Source: JBKEDF01 sp047975325 (lineage in GTDB: Bacteria; Pseudomonadota; Alphaproteobacteria; Rhodobacterales; Rhodobacteraceae). Taken from it: DNA of 64,000 bases. Made by a program: the position numbers and the translations under genes. This document shows positions 54,490 to 63,515 of this stretch, piece by piece. The first letter of the stretch is position 1; every line of letters starts with the position of its first letter. Where the stretch lies: the NCBI GenBank assembly GCA_047975325.1, contig JBKEDF010000057.1:1-64000 (forward strand), given 5' to 3'. Under the pieces are notes generated by a model. That model was not told the DNA's origin. It saw only the letters and a program-made list of their open reading frames with translations, and did no database searches.

Positions 54490-56193
54490 ATGGCCGAACA
54501 GGGTTTCGATGAGGAAGTGGACCTTCTGGTAATCGGTGCCGGCGCGGCTGGCATGACAGCGGCCCTGACCGGCGCAATTGCCGGGTTGCGTGTAATGCTC
54601 TGTGAAAAAACGGATATGGTCGGGGGAACCACAGCCACGTCCGGTGGCACCACCTGGGTTCCGGGAACCGAAAACAGCCGTCGTGTAGGGGTGCCGGATC
54701 GGTTGGAGGATGCCGATACCTTCCTGCGCCATGTCGTTGGTAATCGCGGCGGGGATCATCTGCGTCAGGCCTTTCTGGCCGCAGGGCCGGAGGCAATTGC
54801 CGATCTTGAGGCAAATTCGGAGGTCAGGTTCATTGCCGCCACGGCACATCCCGACTACCTTGACGGGCCGGGAGCGGCCTTTGGCGGGCGGGCGCTGGCC
54901 CCGGTGGAATTTGACGGCAGGCGGCTGGGTGCCGATTTTGCGCGGATCCGTCCGCCACGTGCGGTTTTCATGGGGCTTGGCGGGATGATGGTCGGGCGGG
55001 CGGAGGTTGATGCCCTGCTCAACCCCATGACCAGCATTGCCAATCTGAAAACCACGCTGGGCGTTGTACTGCCCTATTTCCGTGACCGGATAACCAAACG
55101 GCGCGGGACCCGCCTTTTGATGGGAAATGCCCTGGTGGCCCGGCTGTTTTACAGCCTGCGCCAGCGTGATGTTCCGATCCGATTCAAAACCGCATTGACC
55201 GATTTCATCCGGGAAGATGATCGCGTGATTGGCGCGATTGTCGAGACATCAAAAGGGTTTCGCAAGATCCGCGTCTCCCGTGGCGTGGTGCTGGCCACTG
55301 GCGGGATCGGTTGGAACAAGGATCTGCGCAAACAGCTTTTTCCACCACAGATCGCGAATATTTCACAGGCGCCGGAAGGCAATAATGGCGATGGGATCGC
55401 CTTTGCGACAAAAATCCTTGGGGCGGCATTGGCGGATCCGGGCGATAGTGCCGGGCTCTGGATGCCTTGTTCGCTACTGACCCATCCGGATGGTTCTCAA
55501 AGCGTCTGGCCGCATATCCTGCTGGATCGGGCCAAACCCGGGTTGATCGCGGTTGGCCGGGATGGGCAGCGTTTCGTCAATGAGGCGGATAGCTATCACG
55601 ATTTCTGCATGGGAATGATCCGCGCCGGTTTGAATGAGGCCTGGTTGATCGTCGATGCCGATTTCATGGCGCATTACGGCCTTGGGATGGTCCTGCCCGG
55701 CGGGCGCGGGTTGAAACGCCTGATGCGACAGGGTTACCTGCATCACGGCGGCACCATTGCGGATCTTGCACGGGAAATCGGAATCGACGCGGACAATCTG
55801 GAGGCAAGCGTTGCGGCCAATAACCGCAATGCCGCAACCGGTACGGATACGGAATTTGGACGCGGTGGCAGCGTCGTCAACCGTTTCAATGGCGATGAAG
55901 GCCGCCCCGGCAACCCTTGCCTCGCCCCAATTGCCAGACCGCCTTATTACGCCGTGCGGGTGGTGCCGGTGGATCTTGCGGGAAGCGGCGGATTGAAATG
56001 CGGCGTCGATGGGGAAGTCCTGGACCAGAGCGGACAGCCGATCCCCGGTCTCTATGCCTGTGGCAATGATGCCTCTTCCATCTTTCGGGGGACCTATCCG
56101 GGACCGGGAACCACAATTGGCCCGGCAATGGTCTTTGGTTGGCGCATCGCGCGCCACGCGGCAGGAAAGGCGGCCCCCGCCACCCTGACCTGA
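54490..56193 (+). CDS. KstD-like FAD-dependent dehydrogenase 2
   Basis: The 567-residue flavoprotein resembles the 50.1-51.8 kb protein: VIGAGAAGMTAALTG near residue 14, MVGGTTATSGGTTWVPG near 48, and the ending GNDASSIFRGTYPGPGTTIG with GPAMVFGWRIA. It probably dehydrogenates a cyclic ketone or hydroxy acid using FAD. The two copies may act on successive steps or different substrates. Start set at the ATG before AEQGFDEEVDLLVIG (54490); an upstream ATG at 54403 lies in the AT-rich promoter. Confidence 0.85.
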   Translation: MAEQGFDEEVDLLVIGAGAAGMTAALTGAIAGLRVMLCEKTDMVGGTTATSGGTTWVPGTENSRRVGVPDRLEDADTFLRHVVGNRGGDHLRQAFLAAGPEAIADLEANSEVRFIAATAHPDYLDGPGAAFGGRALAPVEFDGRRLGADFARIRPPRAVFMGLGGMMVGRAEVDALLNPMTSIANLKTTLGVVLPYFRDRITKRRGTRLLMGNALVARLFYSLRQRDVPIRFKTALTDFIREDDRVIGAIVETSKGFRKIRVSRGVVLATGGIGWNKDLRKQLFPPQIANISQAPEGNNGDGIAFATKILGAALADPGDSAGLWMPCSLLTHPDGSQSVWPHILLDRAKPGLIAVGRDGQRFVNEADSYHDFCMGMIRAGLNEAWLIVDADFMAHYGLGMVLPGGRGLKRLMRQGYLHHGGTIADLAREIGIDADNLEASVAANNRNAATGTDTEFGRGGSVVNRFNGDEGRPGNPCLAPIARPPYYAVRVVPVDLAGSGGLKCGVDGEVLDQSGQPIPGLYACGNDASSIFRGTYPGPGTTIGPAMVFGWRIARHAAGKAAPATLT

Positions 56194-56244
56194 ACCGGCG
56201 CGGTCAGTCCTGCCGAAACTGAAACCGGCAGGTTTCAATATATA

Positions 56245-56263
56245 TTGACATACGGTATGTCAG
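56245..56263. promoter_or_regulatory. Palindromic operator candidate TTGACATACGGTATGTCAG
   Basis: Bases 56246-56262 form a perfect palindrome TGACATAC-G-GTATGTCA. It lies 74 bp before the small barrel protein gene and includes a TTGACA, so it could overlap a promoter -35 element. Related copies are at 57811-57829 and 63455-63473. Symmetry, length and location suit an FCD-type GntR operator. Confidence 0.7.
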
Positions 56264-56336
56264 ATGTTCCAGTCCCCTGACTGGCCATGCCCGCTACCAT
56301 CTGGCTTGTGCTTGCCTTGCATTAGGGAGAACGCGA

Positions 56337-57032
56337 ATGACCCTTCCCGGAGCGGCTTTTCTGGCCATGTGGCATGACATCACGCCTGCCATGCAAACCG
56401 AATATATGGAATGGCATACGCGTGAACATATGCCGGAGCGGCTTTCGATTCCCGGCTTTCTGCTTGGCAAGCGTTTGATCGATGAAAATGCCACCCGATA
56501 TCGCTATGGCACGGTCTATTGCGGTCGCGATCTGGAAATTTTTCGTTCTCCCGCCTATCTGGAACGGTTGAACAATCCGACGAAATGGTCAGGACATGTC
56601 CAGCCGGGGTTTCGCAATTTCCTGCGCGTGGCTTGTGAAAAGATTGCCTCTGCCGGGCATGGGGATGGTGGCGTGATGGCAACCATCCGGCTTGACCTGA
56701 CCCCCGGCATGGAAAGCACGCTGCGCGGCGGAGCCCAGGGGCTATGTGAGACTGTACAACATGTTCCGGGCGTTTCGGCCGTGCATCTTGGGCTGGCCCA
56801 GAACGAGGTTTCAGATATCCGGACCCGGGAAACCGAGATGCGGCCGGGAATGGTAGAGGAAGGCTTTGACGCAGTGCTCTTGATCGAGGGCAGTGAGAAA
56901 TCCGTTCTGGACAACGCCCTTGTGAAGTTTGAACATGCCGTTTCCGAAACCGGATTGGGCCTTCACCACCCACGCAGTAACATCTATCGCCTGGCCTATC
57001 AGCTTGGTGTCGGGGATTTGCGCCGGGGATAA
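56337..57032 (+). CDS. Conserved hypothetical protein, tandem ferredoxin-like barrel
   Basis: The 231-residue protein has two similar halves. The first begins GAAFLAMWHDITPAMQTEYM followed by EWHTREHMPERLSIPGFL, with histidines in a WHxREHMPER motif seen in EthD/antibiotic-monooxygenase-like dimeric barrels; the second half repeats the strand-helix pattern (MATIRLDLTPGMES). I do not recognise a characterised relative. It is preceded by the GntR-type palindrome, so it belongs to that regulon, and its stop is 6 bp from the converging gntR stop. Confidence 0.65.
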   Translation: MTLPGAAFLAMWHDITPAMQTEYMEWHTREHMPERLSIPGFLLGKRLIDENATRYRYGTVYCGRDLEIFRSPAYLERLNNPTKWSGHVQPGFRNFLRVACEKIASAGHGDGGVMATIRLDLTPGMESTLRGGAQGLCETVQHVPGVSAVHLGLAQNEVSDIRTRETEMRPGMVEEGFDAVLLIEGSEKSVLDNALVKFEHAVSETGLGLHHPRSNIYRLAYQLGVGDLRRG

Positions 57033-57038
57033 TGCCGG

Positions 57039-57755
57039 TCAGCCGGGTTCTTCCGGCAGGTTCAGGGCACGGGAATAGTTCGGGGCCATTGCGCCGATAT
57101 GGTTGCGCAGCAAACTGTCCAGGGCCACAGCGTCCCGCGCCTCCACCGCTGCAGCCAGGGCGACATGTTCGGTATAGGTAGTGTGGCGATGCAGCCCGAG
57201 TTCGGTTGAAAGATGGACCCGAAGCGCAGCAATGCGGCCCGATGCAATATCATAAGCTTCGCCATAAAACGGATTTCCCGCATTCACGAAAAAACAATTG
57301 TGAAAGGCCGTATCGGCGTCGGCATAGGCCGTACTGTCATCTGCCCCCCGTGCCGCATCCATCCGCGCAATGGCCGCGCGCAACCCCTTGAGCGTTGCTT
57401 CCGGCGCGCGTTCCAAGGCCAGGCGGCTGACCAGAAGTTCCAGATGCAGGCGGTAATCAACCAGCCAGTGCAGCTCCTGCGCATCGGGTCTGAATACAAA
57501 GCTGCCCCGACGCGGCAGGATATTGATCAGCCCCTGCATCTGAAGGATCGTAAGCGCCTCACGCACGGGCGTACGGCTTACAGCCATGGCCGTGGCTATC
57601 TTTTCTTCCGACAGGGGTTCGCCCAGGGCAACCTCACGCCGCAGGATCGCAGCCTTGAGATTGTCGGCCACCGTTTCCGCCAGGAGCTTGGGTCGGCTGA
57701 TCGGGTTCTTCCGCATCGGATTGGAATTCCTGTTGGCTTTCGGTGGCATTGTCAT
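57039..57755 (-). CDS. GntR-family regulator, FCD type (probable island regulator)
   Basis: The roughly 238-residue regulator has an N-terminal winged helix (AAILRREVALGEPLSEEKIA; SRTPVREALTILQMQGLI) and a C-terminal FCD ligand domain with metal-type histidines (FHNCFFVNAG, YTEHVALAAAV, RNHIGAMAP). FCD proteins often respond to sugar acids. A longer frame to 57830 would cover a palindromic operator candidate at 57811-57829, so an ATG near 57755 (alternatives 57749, 57716) is preferred. It is divergent from epimerase 2 and likely represses that gene, itself and the TRAP operon. Confidence 0.85.
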   Translation of the reverse strand: MTMPPKANRNSNPMRKNPISRPKLLAETVADNLKAAILRREVALGEPLSEEKIATAMAVSRTPVREALTILQMQGLINILPRRGSFVFRPDAQELHWLVDYRLHLELLVSRLALERAPEATLKGLRAAIARMDAARGADDSTAYADADTAFHNCFFVNAGNPFYGEAYDIASGRIAALRVHLSTELGLHRHTTYTEHVALAAAVEARDAVALDSLLRNHIGAMAPNYSRALNLPEEPG

Positions 57756-57810
57756 TCCATTCTTGAACAGCGGATCGTGACGACCTGTCCGAAGGGTCAG
57801 GCAGGTCATC

Positions 57811-57829
57811 ATTGACACACGGTACCCCA
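57811..57829. promoter_or_regulatory. Imperfect copy of the GntR-type palindrome
   Basis: TTGACACACGGTACCCCAA matches the left arm of the perfect site at eight of nine bases and the right arm at six of nine. It lies between divergent gntR and epimerase 2 genes, as expected for autoregulation. Confidence 0.5.
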
Positions 57830-57868
57830 AAAGTTAGCTGATCGTAAATGCTTGGCGGGAAACACAGG

Positions 57869-58774
57869 ATGCAGATAGCAGTCACGGGTGGCGGTGGTTT
57901 TATAGGGGCGTGGATTGTCAGGAAACTGGCAGAAGCCGGGCATGATCCGGTAGTCTTCGATCTGCATTCCGACCGCAGCAAACTGGCGCAGATAGCGGGT
58001 TCGGCCATGGCGGAACGGATCCGCTGGATTGCAGGTGATATTTGCGAAACCGATGATCTGGTTGCTGCGACACGTGGCTGTCAGGGAATTGTTCATCTTG
58101 CCGGCCTTCTGACACCCGCCTGCCGCGAAAATCCCGTTCTGGGTGCGCGGGTCAATCTGATCGGCACGGTGAATGCCTTTCTGGCAGCGCGGGAAAACGG
58201 GATCGGCCATGTCTCCTATATGTCCAGCACGGGGGTCTTTGGCCCCGATGGCGGTCCGGAGCCGCGCCCTACCACGCTTTATGGTGCCTACAAGTTGGGT
58301 GCGGAACATTGTGCCCGGGCCTTTCTGGTTGAAGACGGGATCACCTCCACTGGTTTCCGGCCCTATGTTGTCTATGGTCCCGGTCGCGATGCCGGACTTT
58401 CCGCAGGGCCTAGCCTGGCCTGTCGGGCCGCTGCAAGGGGTGAGGCCTATACCATCCCCTTCACCGGTCCTGTCGATCTGATCCATGCCGGGGATGTTGC
58501 CCGGATTTTTGTCGCGGATCTTGCGCAACGGAAACGGGGCGCCCATACGGTAAACCTTCTGGGCACCGCAGCCGATATTACCGAGGTGGCCACGATGATC
58601 CGACAGATTATCCCTGATGCAAAGATCACGGCTAATGGTCCGCCGATGCCTATTACCACCCCGCAGGAAGAACCGTTGCTTACCGATCTCTTTCCGGACT
58701 GGCGACCCATGCCCTTAAAAGAAGGCCTGGCCGATACCATCGACTATTACCGCGTGGAACCGGTTCCACGCTGA
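57869..58774 (+). CDS. NAD-dependent epimerase/dehydratase 2
   Basis: The 301-residue extended SDR starts MQIAVTGGGGFIGAWIV and carries SSTGVFGPDG and the catalytic YGAYKLGAEH near residue 143. It is similar in length and layout to the 53.5-54.3 kb protein, including FRPYVVYGPG. Likely it oxidises or epimerises a sugar acid or cyclic polyol derivative. ATG 57869 is preferred over 57848 because it directly precedes the Rossmann strand. Confidence 0.82.
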   Translation: MQIAVTGGGGFIGAWIVRKLAEAGHDPVVFDLHSDRSKLAQIAGSAMAERIRWIAGDICETDDLVAATRGCQGIVHLAGLLTPACRENPVLGARVNLIGTVNAFLAARENGIGHVSYMSSTGVFGPDGGPEPRPTTLYGAYKLGAEHCARAFLVEDGITSTGFRPYVVYGPGRDAGLSAGPSLACRAAARGEAYTIPFTGPVDLIHAGDVARIFVADLAQRKRGAHTVNLLGTAADITEVATMIRQIIPDAKITANGPPMPITTPQEEPLLTDLFPDWRPMPLKEGLADTIDYYRVEPVPR

Positions 58775-58787
58775 AAGGCGGCTTGTT

Positions 58788-59612
58788 TCAGGGCCGGTCC
58801 CATTGTGGCGACCAGTTAAAATCGCAGATGCGTTCCTCCCGGTTCAGCCCCGCGATACGCTGCATTTCCCCATCATCCAGTTCGAAGTCGAAAATATCAA
58901 AATTTGACCGAATGTTTTCAATCTTTGAGGAACGGGGGATCGGCACCACGCCATCCTGCTGAACCAGCCAACGCAGCGTGATCTGCGCAGGGTTCTTGCC
59001 GCGTCGTTCGGCAATGTCCCGGATAACCGGATCCTTGAAGATCGCGCCACGCGCCAGCGGCAGATAAGCCGTCAGGATCATGCCCGCACCGCGCAACGCG
59101 GCAAGCAGTTTATCCTGCGCGAGGAAGGGATGATATTCGACCTGGTTTGTCACCAATGTCGCGCCATGCACCCTGACTGCCTCATCCAGCAATGCGGTGG
59201 GGAAGTTGCTGACCCCGATATGACGGGTCTTGCCCGCCTCGCGCACCTCCTTGAAGGCGCCAAGTGTTTCGCCCAGGGGCACATCATGTGACGGCCAGTG
59301 GACCAGGAGCTGATCGACCTGATCCATCTCCAGCCGTTCAAGGCTTTCATCGATACGTTGATGCACCTGTTCGGGGGCAAGCGCGTCAAACCAGATTTTC
59401 GTGGTTACGAAAAGTTCCTCACGCGCAACACCGCTTTCACGGATTGCCTGGCCAACCTCGGCCTCGTTGCCGTACCGGATGGCGGTGTCAATATGGCGAT
59501 ACCCGTGTTCGATGGCCCCCCGGATTGCGGCGATACCCTCAGGGCCCGTCAGTTCAAAGGTTCCAAGGCCCGGAGCGGGCATCCGCGCGCCATTGGCTGA
59601 CTTGTAGATCAT
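58788..59612 (-). CDS. Aldo/keto reductase
   Basis: The 274-residue enzyme is an AKR with the catalytic tetrad visible: Asp and Tyr in GYRHIDTAIRYGNEAEVG, Lys in FVTTKIWF, and His in LLVHWPSHD. NADPH-binding residues are in PIPRSSKIENIRSN. It interconverts a carbonyl and alcohol in the cytoplasm. It is the last gene of the minus-strand TRAP operon, 3 bp after the zinc dehydrogenase gene. Confidence 0.9.
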   Translation of the reverse strand: MIYKSANGARMPAPGLGTFELTGPEGIAAIRGAIEHGYRHIDTAIRYGNEAEVGQAIRESGVAREELFVTTKIWFDALAPEQVHQRIDESLERLEMDQVDQLLVHWPSHDVPLGETLGAFKEVREAGKTRHIGVSNFPTALLDEAVRVHGATLVTNQVEYHPFLAQDKLLAALRGAGMILTAYLPLARGAIFKDPVIRDIAERRGKNPAQITLRWLVQQDGVVPIPRSSKIENIRSNFDIFDFELDDGEMQRIAGLNREERICDFNWSPQWDRP

Positions 59613-59615
59613 GGT

Positions 59616-60617
59616 TCACTCCATTCCTGTCGTCAGAACGATCTTGGCCGCAGCAACCCGTCCTGCATCAATATCCGCAAAACTTGCCACACCATCGGCA
59701 AGGGCACGTGCCTCCACCCAGTCAAGCGGTCCGAGTGCACGGGCATCCAATAATGCCATGGCCTGACGGAAATCCGCAACCGAATAGCAATATGCCCCCA
59801 GGAAGGACAACTCCCGCAACGTGAGGGCCCGGACATCGACGCCTTCGGTTCCGGGCAACAACCCGCTATGGACGATGACCCCGCCCCGCCGGGCAAGCCG
59901 GAAGGCCATTTCCCGTGTCGCAACTGCCCCCACCGCATCAAGGAGAAGATCGAAGCTGCCGGGCTCGGGCGCATCTTCCGGCGCAAAGGGCAGGATCCGG
60001 TCCGAGGCCGCATTTGCCGTATCCCGGCGCGCGGGGTTGGTTTCGGCCAGATGAACCTGCCGCGCGCCTTCTGCAATCAGAACCAGCGCCATTGCCAGGC
60101 CGATGGCCCCACCGCCGAACACGGCGATCCGCGCAGTGGACAGGGGCCGCGCCAGCGCCCGCATCCCGATGGCCACCGCATGAACCGCAACGGCCAGCGG
60201 TTCGCAAAGCGCGGCGGTGGTAAAGGGCATTGTGTCGGGAATGGGTTCAAGGTTCCGTTCCGGCACTGCAACCAGTTCGGCAAAAGCCCCCGCATTGGGC
60301 GGCAGGCCGATATTGCGTTGCCCCTCACAAAGCTGTGGCGCCCCGGACAGGCAGGCTGTGCAGGATCCGCAGTTCAGGAACGGGTTCAGCGCAACACGCC
60401 GCCCATCCAGCGCACCACCGATTACGATCCCGGCAGCCTCATGTCCCATGATCATCGGTGGCACACGGCGTGGATCATGGCCGTGATAGCCATGCATGTC
60501 TGATCCGCAGATGCCGCAGGCAGCAACCCGCAGCAACACGCGCCCCTCCCCCGGTTCCAGGTCGGGGACGTCCTGCAGTTTCATCTGTTCCCTGCCCAGG
60601 TAGACGATTGCCTTCAT
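59616..60617 (-). CDS. Zinc-dependent medium-chain alcohol dehydrogenase
   Basis: The 333-residue MDR enzyme has the catalytic zinc site CGICGSDMHGYHG and GHEAAG, the structural zinc cysteines CGSCTACLSGAPQLC near residue 85-98, and a Rossmann motif VFGGGAIGLAMAL near 167. It resembles polyol/L-threonine/idonate dehydrogenases. The ATG at 60617 is chosen over 60683 because translation begins at the usual MKAIVYLG. It fits oxidation of a polyol or hydroxy acid imported by the adjacent TRAP transporter. Confidence 0.9.
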   Translation of the reverse strand: MKAIVYLGREQMKLQDVPDLEPGEGRVLLRVAACGICGSDMHGYHGHDPRRVPPMIMGHEAAGIVIGGALDGRRVALNPFLNCGSCTACLSGAPQLCEGQRNIGLPPNAGAFAELVAVPERNLEPIPDTMPFTTAALCEPLAVAVHAVAIGMRALARPLSTARIAVFGGGAIGLAMALVLIAEGARQVHLAETNPARRDTANAASDRILPFAPEDAPEPGSFDLLLDAVGAVATREMAFRLARRGGVIVHSGLLPGTEGVDVRALTLRELSFLGAYCYSVADFRQAMALLDARALGPLDWVEARALADGVASFADIDAGRVAAAKIVLTTGME

Positions 60618-60630
60618 GACGACCCCGCCC

Positions 60631-61908
60631 TCAATAGAATAGTGAAGGCAGGAACAGGCTGACCTGCGGCACGAAGGTGACAAGCATCAGCACCAGGATA
60701 TTCAGCAACAGGAAAGGGAGCGCGGCCCACACCAGCCTGCCCACCGGCACTTTTGCCACCGCCGCTCCGACATAAAGGCAATTGCCTACCGGGGGTGTAA
60801 CCAGCCCGATGCCGAGATTGACCACCATGATCGCACCGAACTGGATGGGATCCACCCCCTGCGCCATTGCCACCGGCAACAGGATCGGCGCGAAAAGGAT
60901 CAGTGCGGGGACCAGATCCACGAACATGCCGACCATGACCAGAAACAGGTTCATCAGAAGCAAGACGACAATGGGGCTTGCATCAAGACCCTGAAAAAAC
61001 CCGACCAAAGTTGCCGGAAACTGTTCGATGGCAACCACCCAGGCCACCACGGATGTGGTCGACACGACAAAAAGCGGGATCGCCGTATTGATTGCCGAGT
61101 CAACCAGGATCCGGCCAAGCTGGCGGAAACTGAACTCCCGATAGACAACACCGGATAGGAACAATGCATAAAGGACGCCGATCACCCCTGCCTCGGTTGC
61201 AGTGGTCATGCCCGTAACAATGGCGCCAAGCAGGAAGACCGGCAACAGAAGGGCCAGGATGGCATCCTTGAACGCGGCCCATAGTTCACTGACCGGCGCG
61301 CGGCGGTCGGCTTGTGGCCAGCCCTTGCGCCTGGCCATGACGTAGACCGCCACCATCAGGAACAATCCCACCAGAATGCCCGGCACCAGTCCTGCAAGGA
61401 ACAGGGCACCGACCGAACTTCCGACCGTAACCCCATAAAGTACCATCGGGATGGAGGGCGGGATCAGGATACCGATGGTTGAGGAGGTAACGGTAATCGC
61501 CCCGGCATCGGCACGGCTGTAACCTTGCTTTTCCATCGCCGGGATCATCAGGCTGCCGACTGCCGCCGTATCTGCGACGGCAGATCCCGAAATGCCACCG
61601 AAAAACATCGATGAGGCGACATTCACATGGCCCAGCCCACCCCGGATATGCCCCACCATCGCCGTGGCCAGCCGGACCAGCCGCGAAGCGATCGAGGTTT
61701 CCCCCGCCAGCGATCCCGCCAGGATGAAAAGCGGCACGGCAACCAGAGGGAAGGAATACACGCCATTGACCATCTTGTGCGGGACCTGAGCGAGGGAAAA
61801 CGTGCCATCCAGCCAGAAGGCCCCCATCGCCGCCGATCCGATGGCAATCGCCACCGGCACGCCGATCAACAGCAGAATGAAGAAGGCGATGAAGATGATC
61901 GCGATCAT
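60631..61908 (-). CDS. TRAP transporter large permease (DctM-like)
   Basis: The 425-residue membrane protein has about 12 hydrophobic segments and DctM marks such as LVPLFILAGSL-type GETSIASRLVRLATAMVGH, then ASSMFFGGISGSAVADTAA and ITVTSSTIGILIPPSIPMVL. It is the ion-coupled membrane part of a TRAP uptake system. Its start overlaps the DctQ stop by 4 bp. Confidence 0.95.
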   Translation of the reverse strand: MIAIIFIAFFILLLIGVPVAIAIGSAAMGAFWLDGTFSLAQVPHKMVNGVYSFPLVAVPLFILAGSLAGETSIASRLVRLATAMVGHIRGGLGHVNVASSMFFGGISGSAVADTAAVGSLMIPAMEKQGYSRADAGAITVTSSTIGILIPPSIPMVLYGVTVGSSVGALFLAGLVPGILVGLFLMVAVYVMARRKGWPQADRRAPVSELWAAFKDAILALLLPVFLLGAIVTGMTTATEAGVIGVLYALFLSGVVYREFSFRQLGRILVDSAINTAIPLFVVSTTSVVAWVVAIEQFPATLVGFFQGLDASPIVVLLLMNLFLVMVGMFVDLVPALILFAPILLPVAMAQGVDPIQFGAIMVVNLGIGLVTPPVGNCLYVGAAVAKVPVGRLVWAALPFLLLNILVLMLVTFVPQVSLFLPSLFY

Positions 61909-62375
61909 GCGCGGCCTCCTGTTGTCGGGCGCCGGACCAGATTGAAAAGGTTTTCGATACTGCAGGCAGCCATCAGCACCGATGAAATGGGCATGCAGAG
62001 ATAGAAATACCCACGCGGAATTTTCAACGCATCCGACAGGCTGGACATTGCCTGTCGCACGATGGTGATACCGTAATAAAAAAGCGCCAGCAGAAAGGCG
62101 AGCACCACCAGTTCGGCGACAATATTCAACAGCCAGCGTGACCTCGCGGGCAGGGCATCGACCAGCGCGCCAAAGGCGATATGCCGTCTTTCATAGAACG
62201 CCACAACCGAGCCGAGGAATACGATCCAGATCAGGATCACATTCGGAACCTCGCTTGCCCAATAAAGCGAGTTGCTCAGCGCATAGCGCCAGAAGACCCC
62301 GATTGCCACGCTGATAACCAGCGTGGCAATCAGCGCGCCGATTACCCCGCGAAGCGCCAGATTGATCCACGACAC
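61905..62375 (-). CDS. TRAP transporter small permease (DctQ-like)
   Basis: The 156-residue protein has four membrane helices and the DctQ signature YWASEVPNVILIWIVFLGS followed by FYERRHIAFG. It bridges the binding protein and DctM. The gene begins one base after the binding-protein stop. Confidence 0.92.
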   Translation of the reverse strand: MSWINLALRGVIGALIATLVISVAIGVFWRYALSNSLYWASEVPNVILIWIVFLGSVVAFYERRHIAFGALVDALPARSRWLLNIVAELVVLAFLLALFYYGITIVRQAMSSLSDALKIPRGYFYLCMPISSVLMAACSIENLFNLVRRPTTGGRA

Positions 62376-62376
62376 G

Positions 62377-63366
62377 TCACTGTGCCTGCAGAACCGCGTC
62401 GATCAGGTCGCGACCGATGCTTTCCTCGGAGGCCTTGTAGGATTCCTCGGCACCCGCACGAAAGCTTTCCTTGTCTATATCGCGGATGATGGTCAGGCCC
62501 AGTTCCTCCAGCTGATCGACCAGGGCGGCATTTGCTTCCCTTGCTGCCGCAACCTGGATCAGGCTGCCTTCGCGCGCGGCTTCGACCACGATATCCTTCA
62601 CATCATCGGGCAGGTTTTCCCAATAGCTGCGTGACAGCATGAATTCGGTCGGGATATTGGCATGGCCGGTCAGGCTCATGGTTTTCTGCACCTCGTAGAA
62701 TTTTGAGGTGAAGATATTTTCCGGTGGGTTTTCCTGTGCAGTGACCACACCCTGCTGCAAGGCGGAATAGACCTCCTCAAATGGCAGTGGCGTCGGATTG
62801 GCCCCCCATGCCTTGAAGGCGGTCAGCCAGGGCTGGACATTCGGCACCCGGATATCGAGCCCTTCAAGATCCTCGGCCTTGCGGACCTCCTTGCCGTTCG
62901 TCGTCACATAACGGAAACCGAGTTCCCCCCAGGCAAGGACCTTGAAACCCCTTTCATAGAGGATGTCGTTCAACCGTGTCTCAACTTCGCTGCCGGAATG
63001 CAGGACTGCATCGACATGCGCATCGTCACGATAGATCATCGGCAGGTTCAGCACATCAAGCTGCGGATCGATCTGCCCGTGACGGCCCATGATTGCCCCG
63101 TCAAGCGTGCCAAGCTGCATTGCCTCAAGATATTCGGTTTCATTGCCCAATTGCGCGGCGGGAAAGACCTTGATGTCAAAGCGGCCGGGCAGTTTTTCTT
63201 CCAGCACTTCCTCAAACTTGTTCAGCCAAAGTGTATAGGTGTGCGATTCTGGCATGTTATGCGCGATCCGCATGGTGATCGTATCCTGGGCAAGCGCGGG
63301 AAGCGCCCCAAGTCCAACCCCGACCGATAGCACAAGGCCCGAAAACTTTCCTGCAAAGCTGTTCAT
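62377..63366 (-). CDS. TRAP transporter substrate-binding protein (DctP-like)
   Basis: The 329-residue periplasmic receptor has a Sec signal (SGLVLSVGVGLGALPALAQ) and DctP motifs: HNMPESHTYTLWLNKFEEV, LDIRVPNVQPWLTAFKAWG with the arginine that binds carboxylate, and FEEVYSALQQGVVTAQENPP. The ligand is a carboxylate, possibly a sugar acid given the downstream dehydrogenases. It is the first gene of the operon, with the third palindrome copy in its promoter. Confidence 0.95.
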   Translation of the reverse strand: MNSFAGKFSGLVLSVGVGLGALPALAQDTITMRIAHNMPESHTYTLWLNKFEEVLEEKLPGRFDIKVFPAAQLGNETEYLEAMQLGTLDGAIMGRHGQIDPQLDVLNLPMIYRDDAHVDAVLHSGSEVETRLNDILYERGFKVLAWGELGFRYVTTNGKEVRKAEDLEGLDIRVPNVQPWLTAFKAWGANPTPLPFEEVYSALQQGVVTAQENPPENIFTSKFYEVQKTMSLTGHANIPTEFMLSRSYWENLPDDVKDIVVEAAREGSLIQVAAAREANAALVDQLEELGLTIIRDIDKESFRAGAEESYKASEESIGRDLIDAVLQAQ

Positions 63367-63454
63367 TTCATTCCTCCACTTCCCTGTTATCGGTCGGCGG
63401 CAAACCGATCCGTCGCGCAGCGGCGCGCGTTCCTGCGATACCGATACTTGTCAA

Positions 63455-63473
63455 TTGAGGTACTGTATGTCAA
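63455..63473. promoter_or_regulatory. GntR-type palindrome upstream of TRAP operon and isomerase
   Basis: TTGAGGTACTGTATGTCAA keeps the right arm GTATGTCAA exactly and seven of nine left-arm bases. It lies 89-107 bp before the TRAP start and 43-61 bp before the divergent isomerase start, a position for co-regulation of both. Confidence 0.65.
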
Positions 63474-63515
63474 TTAATTGTTCGGGAATGCGCCCTCCAT
63501 TTGAAAGAGTTTCCC

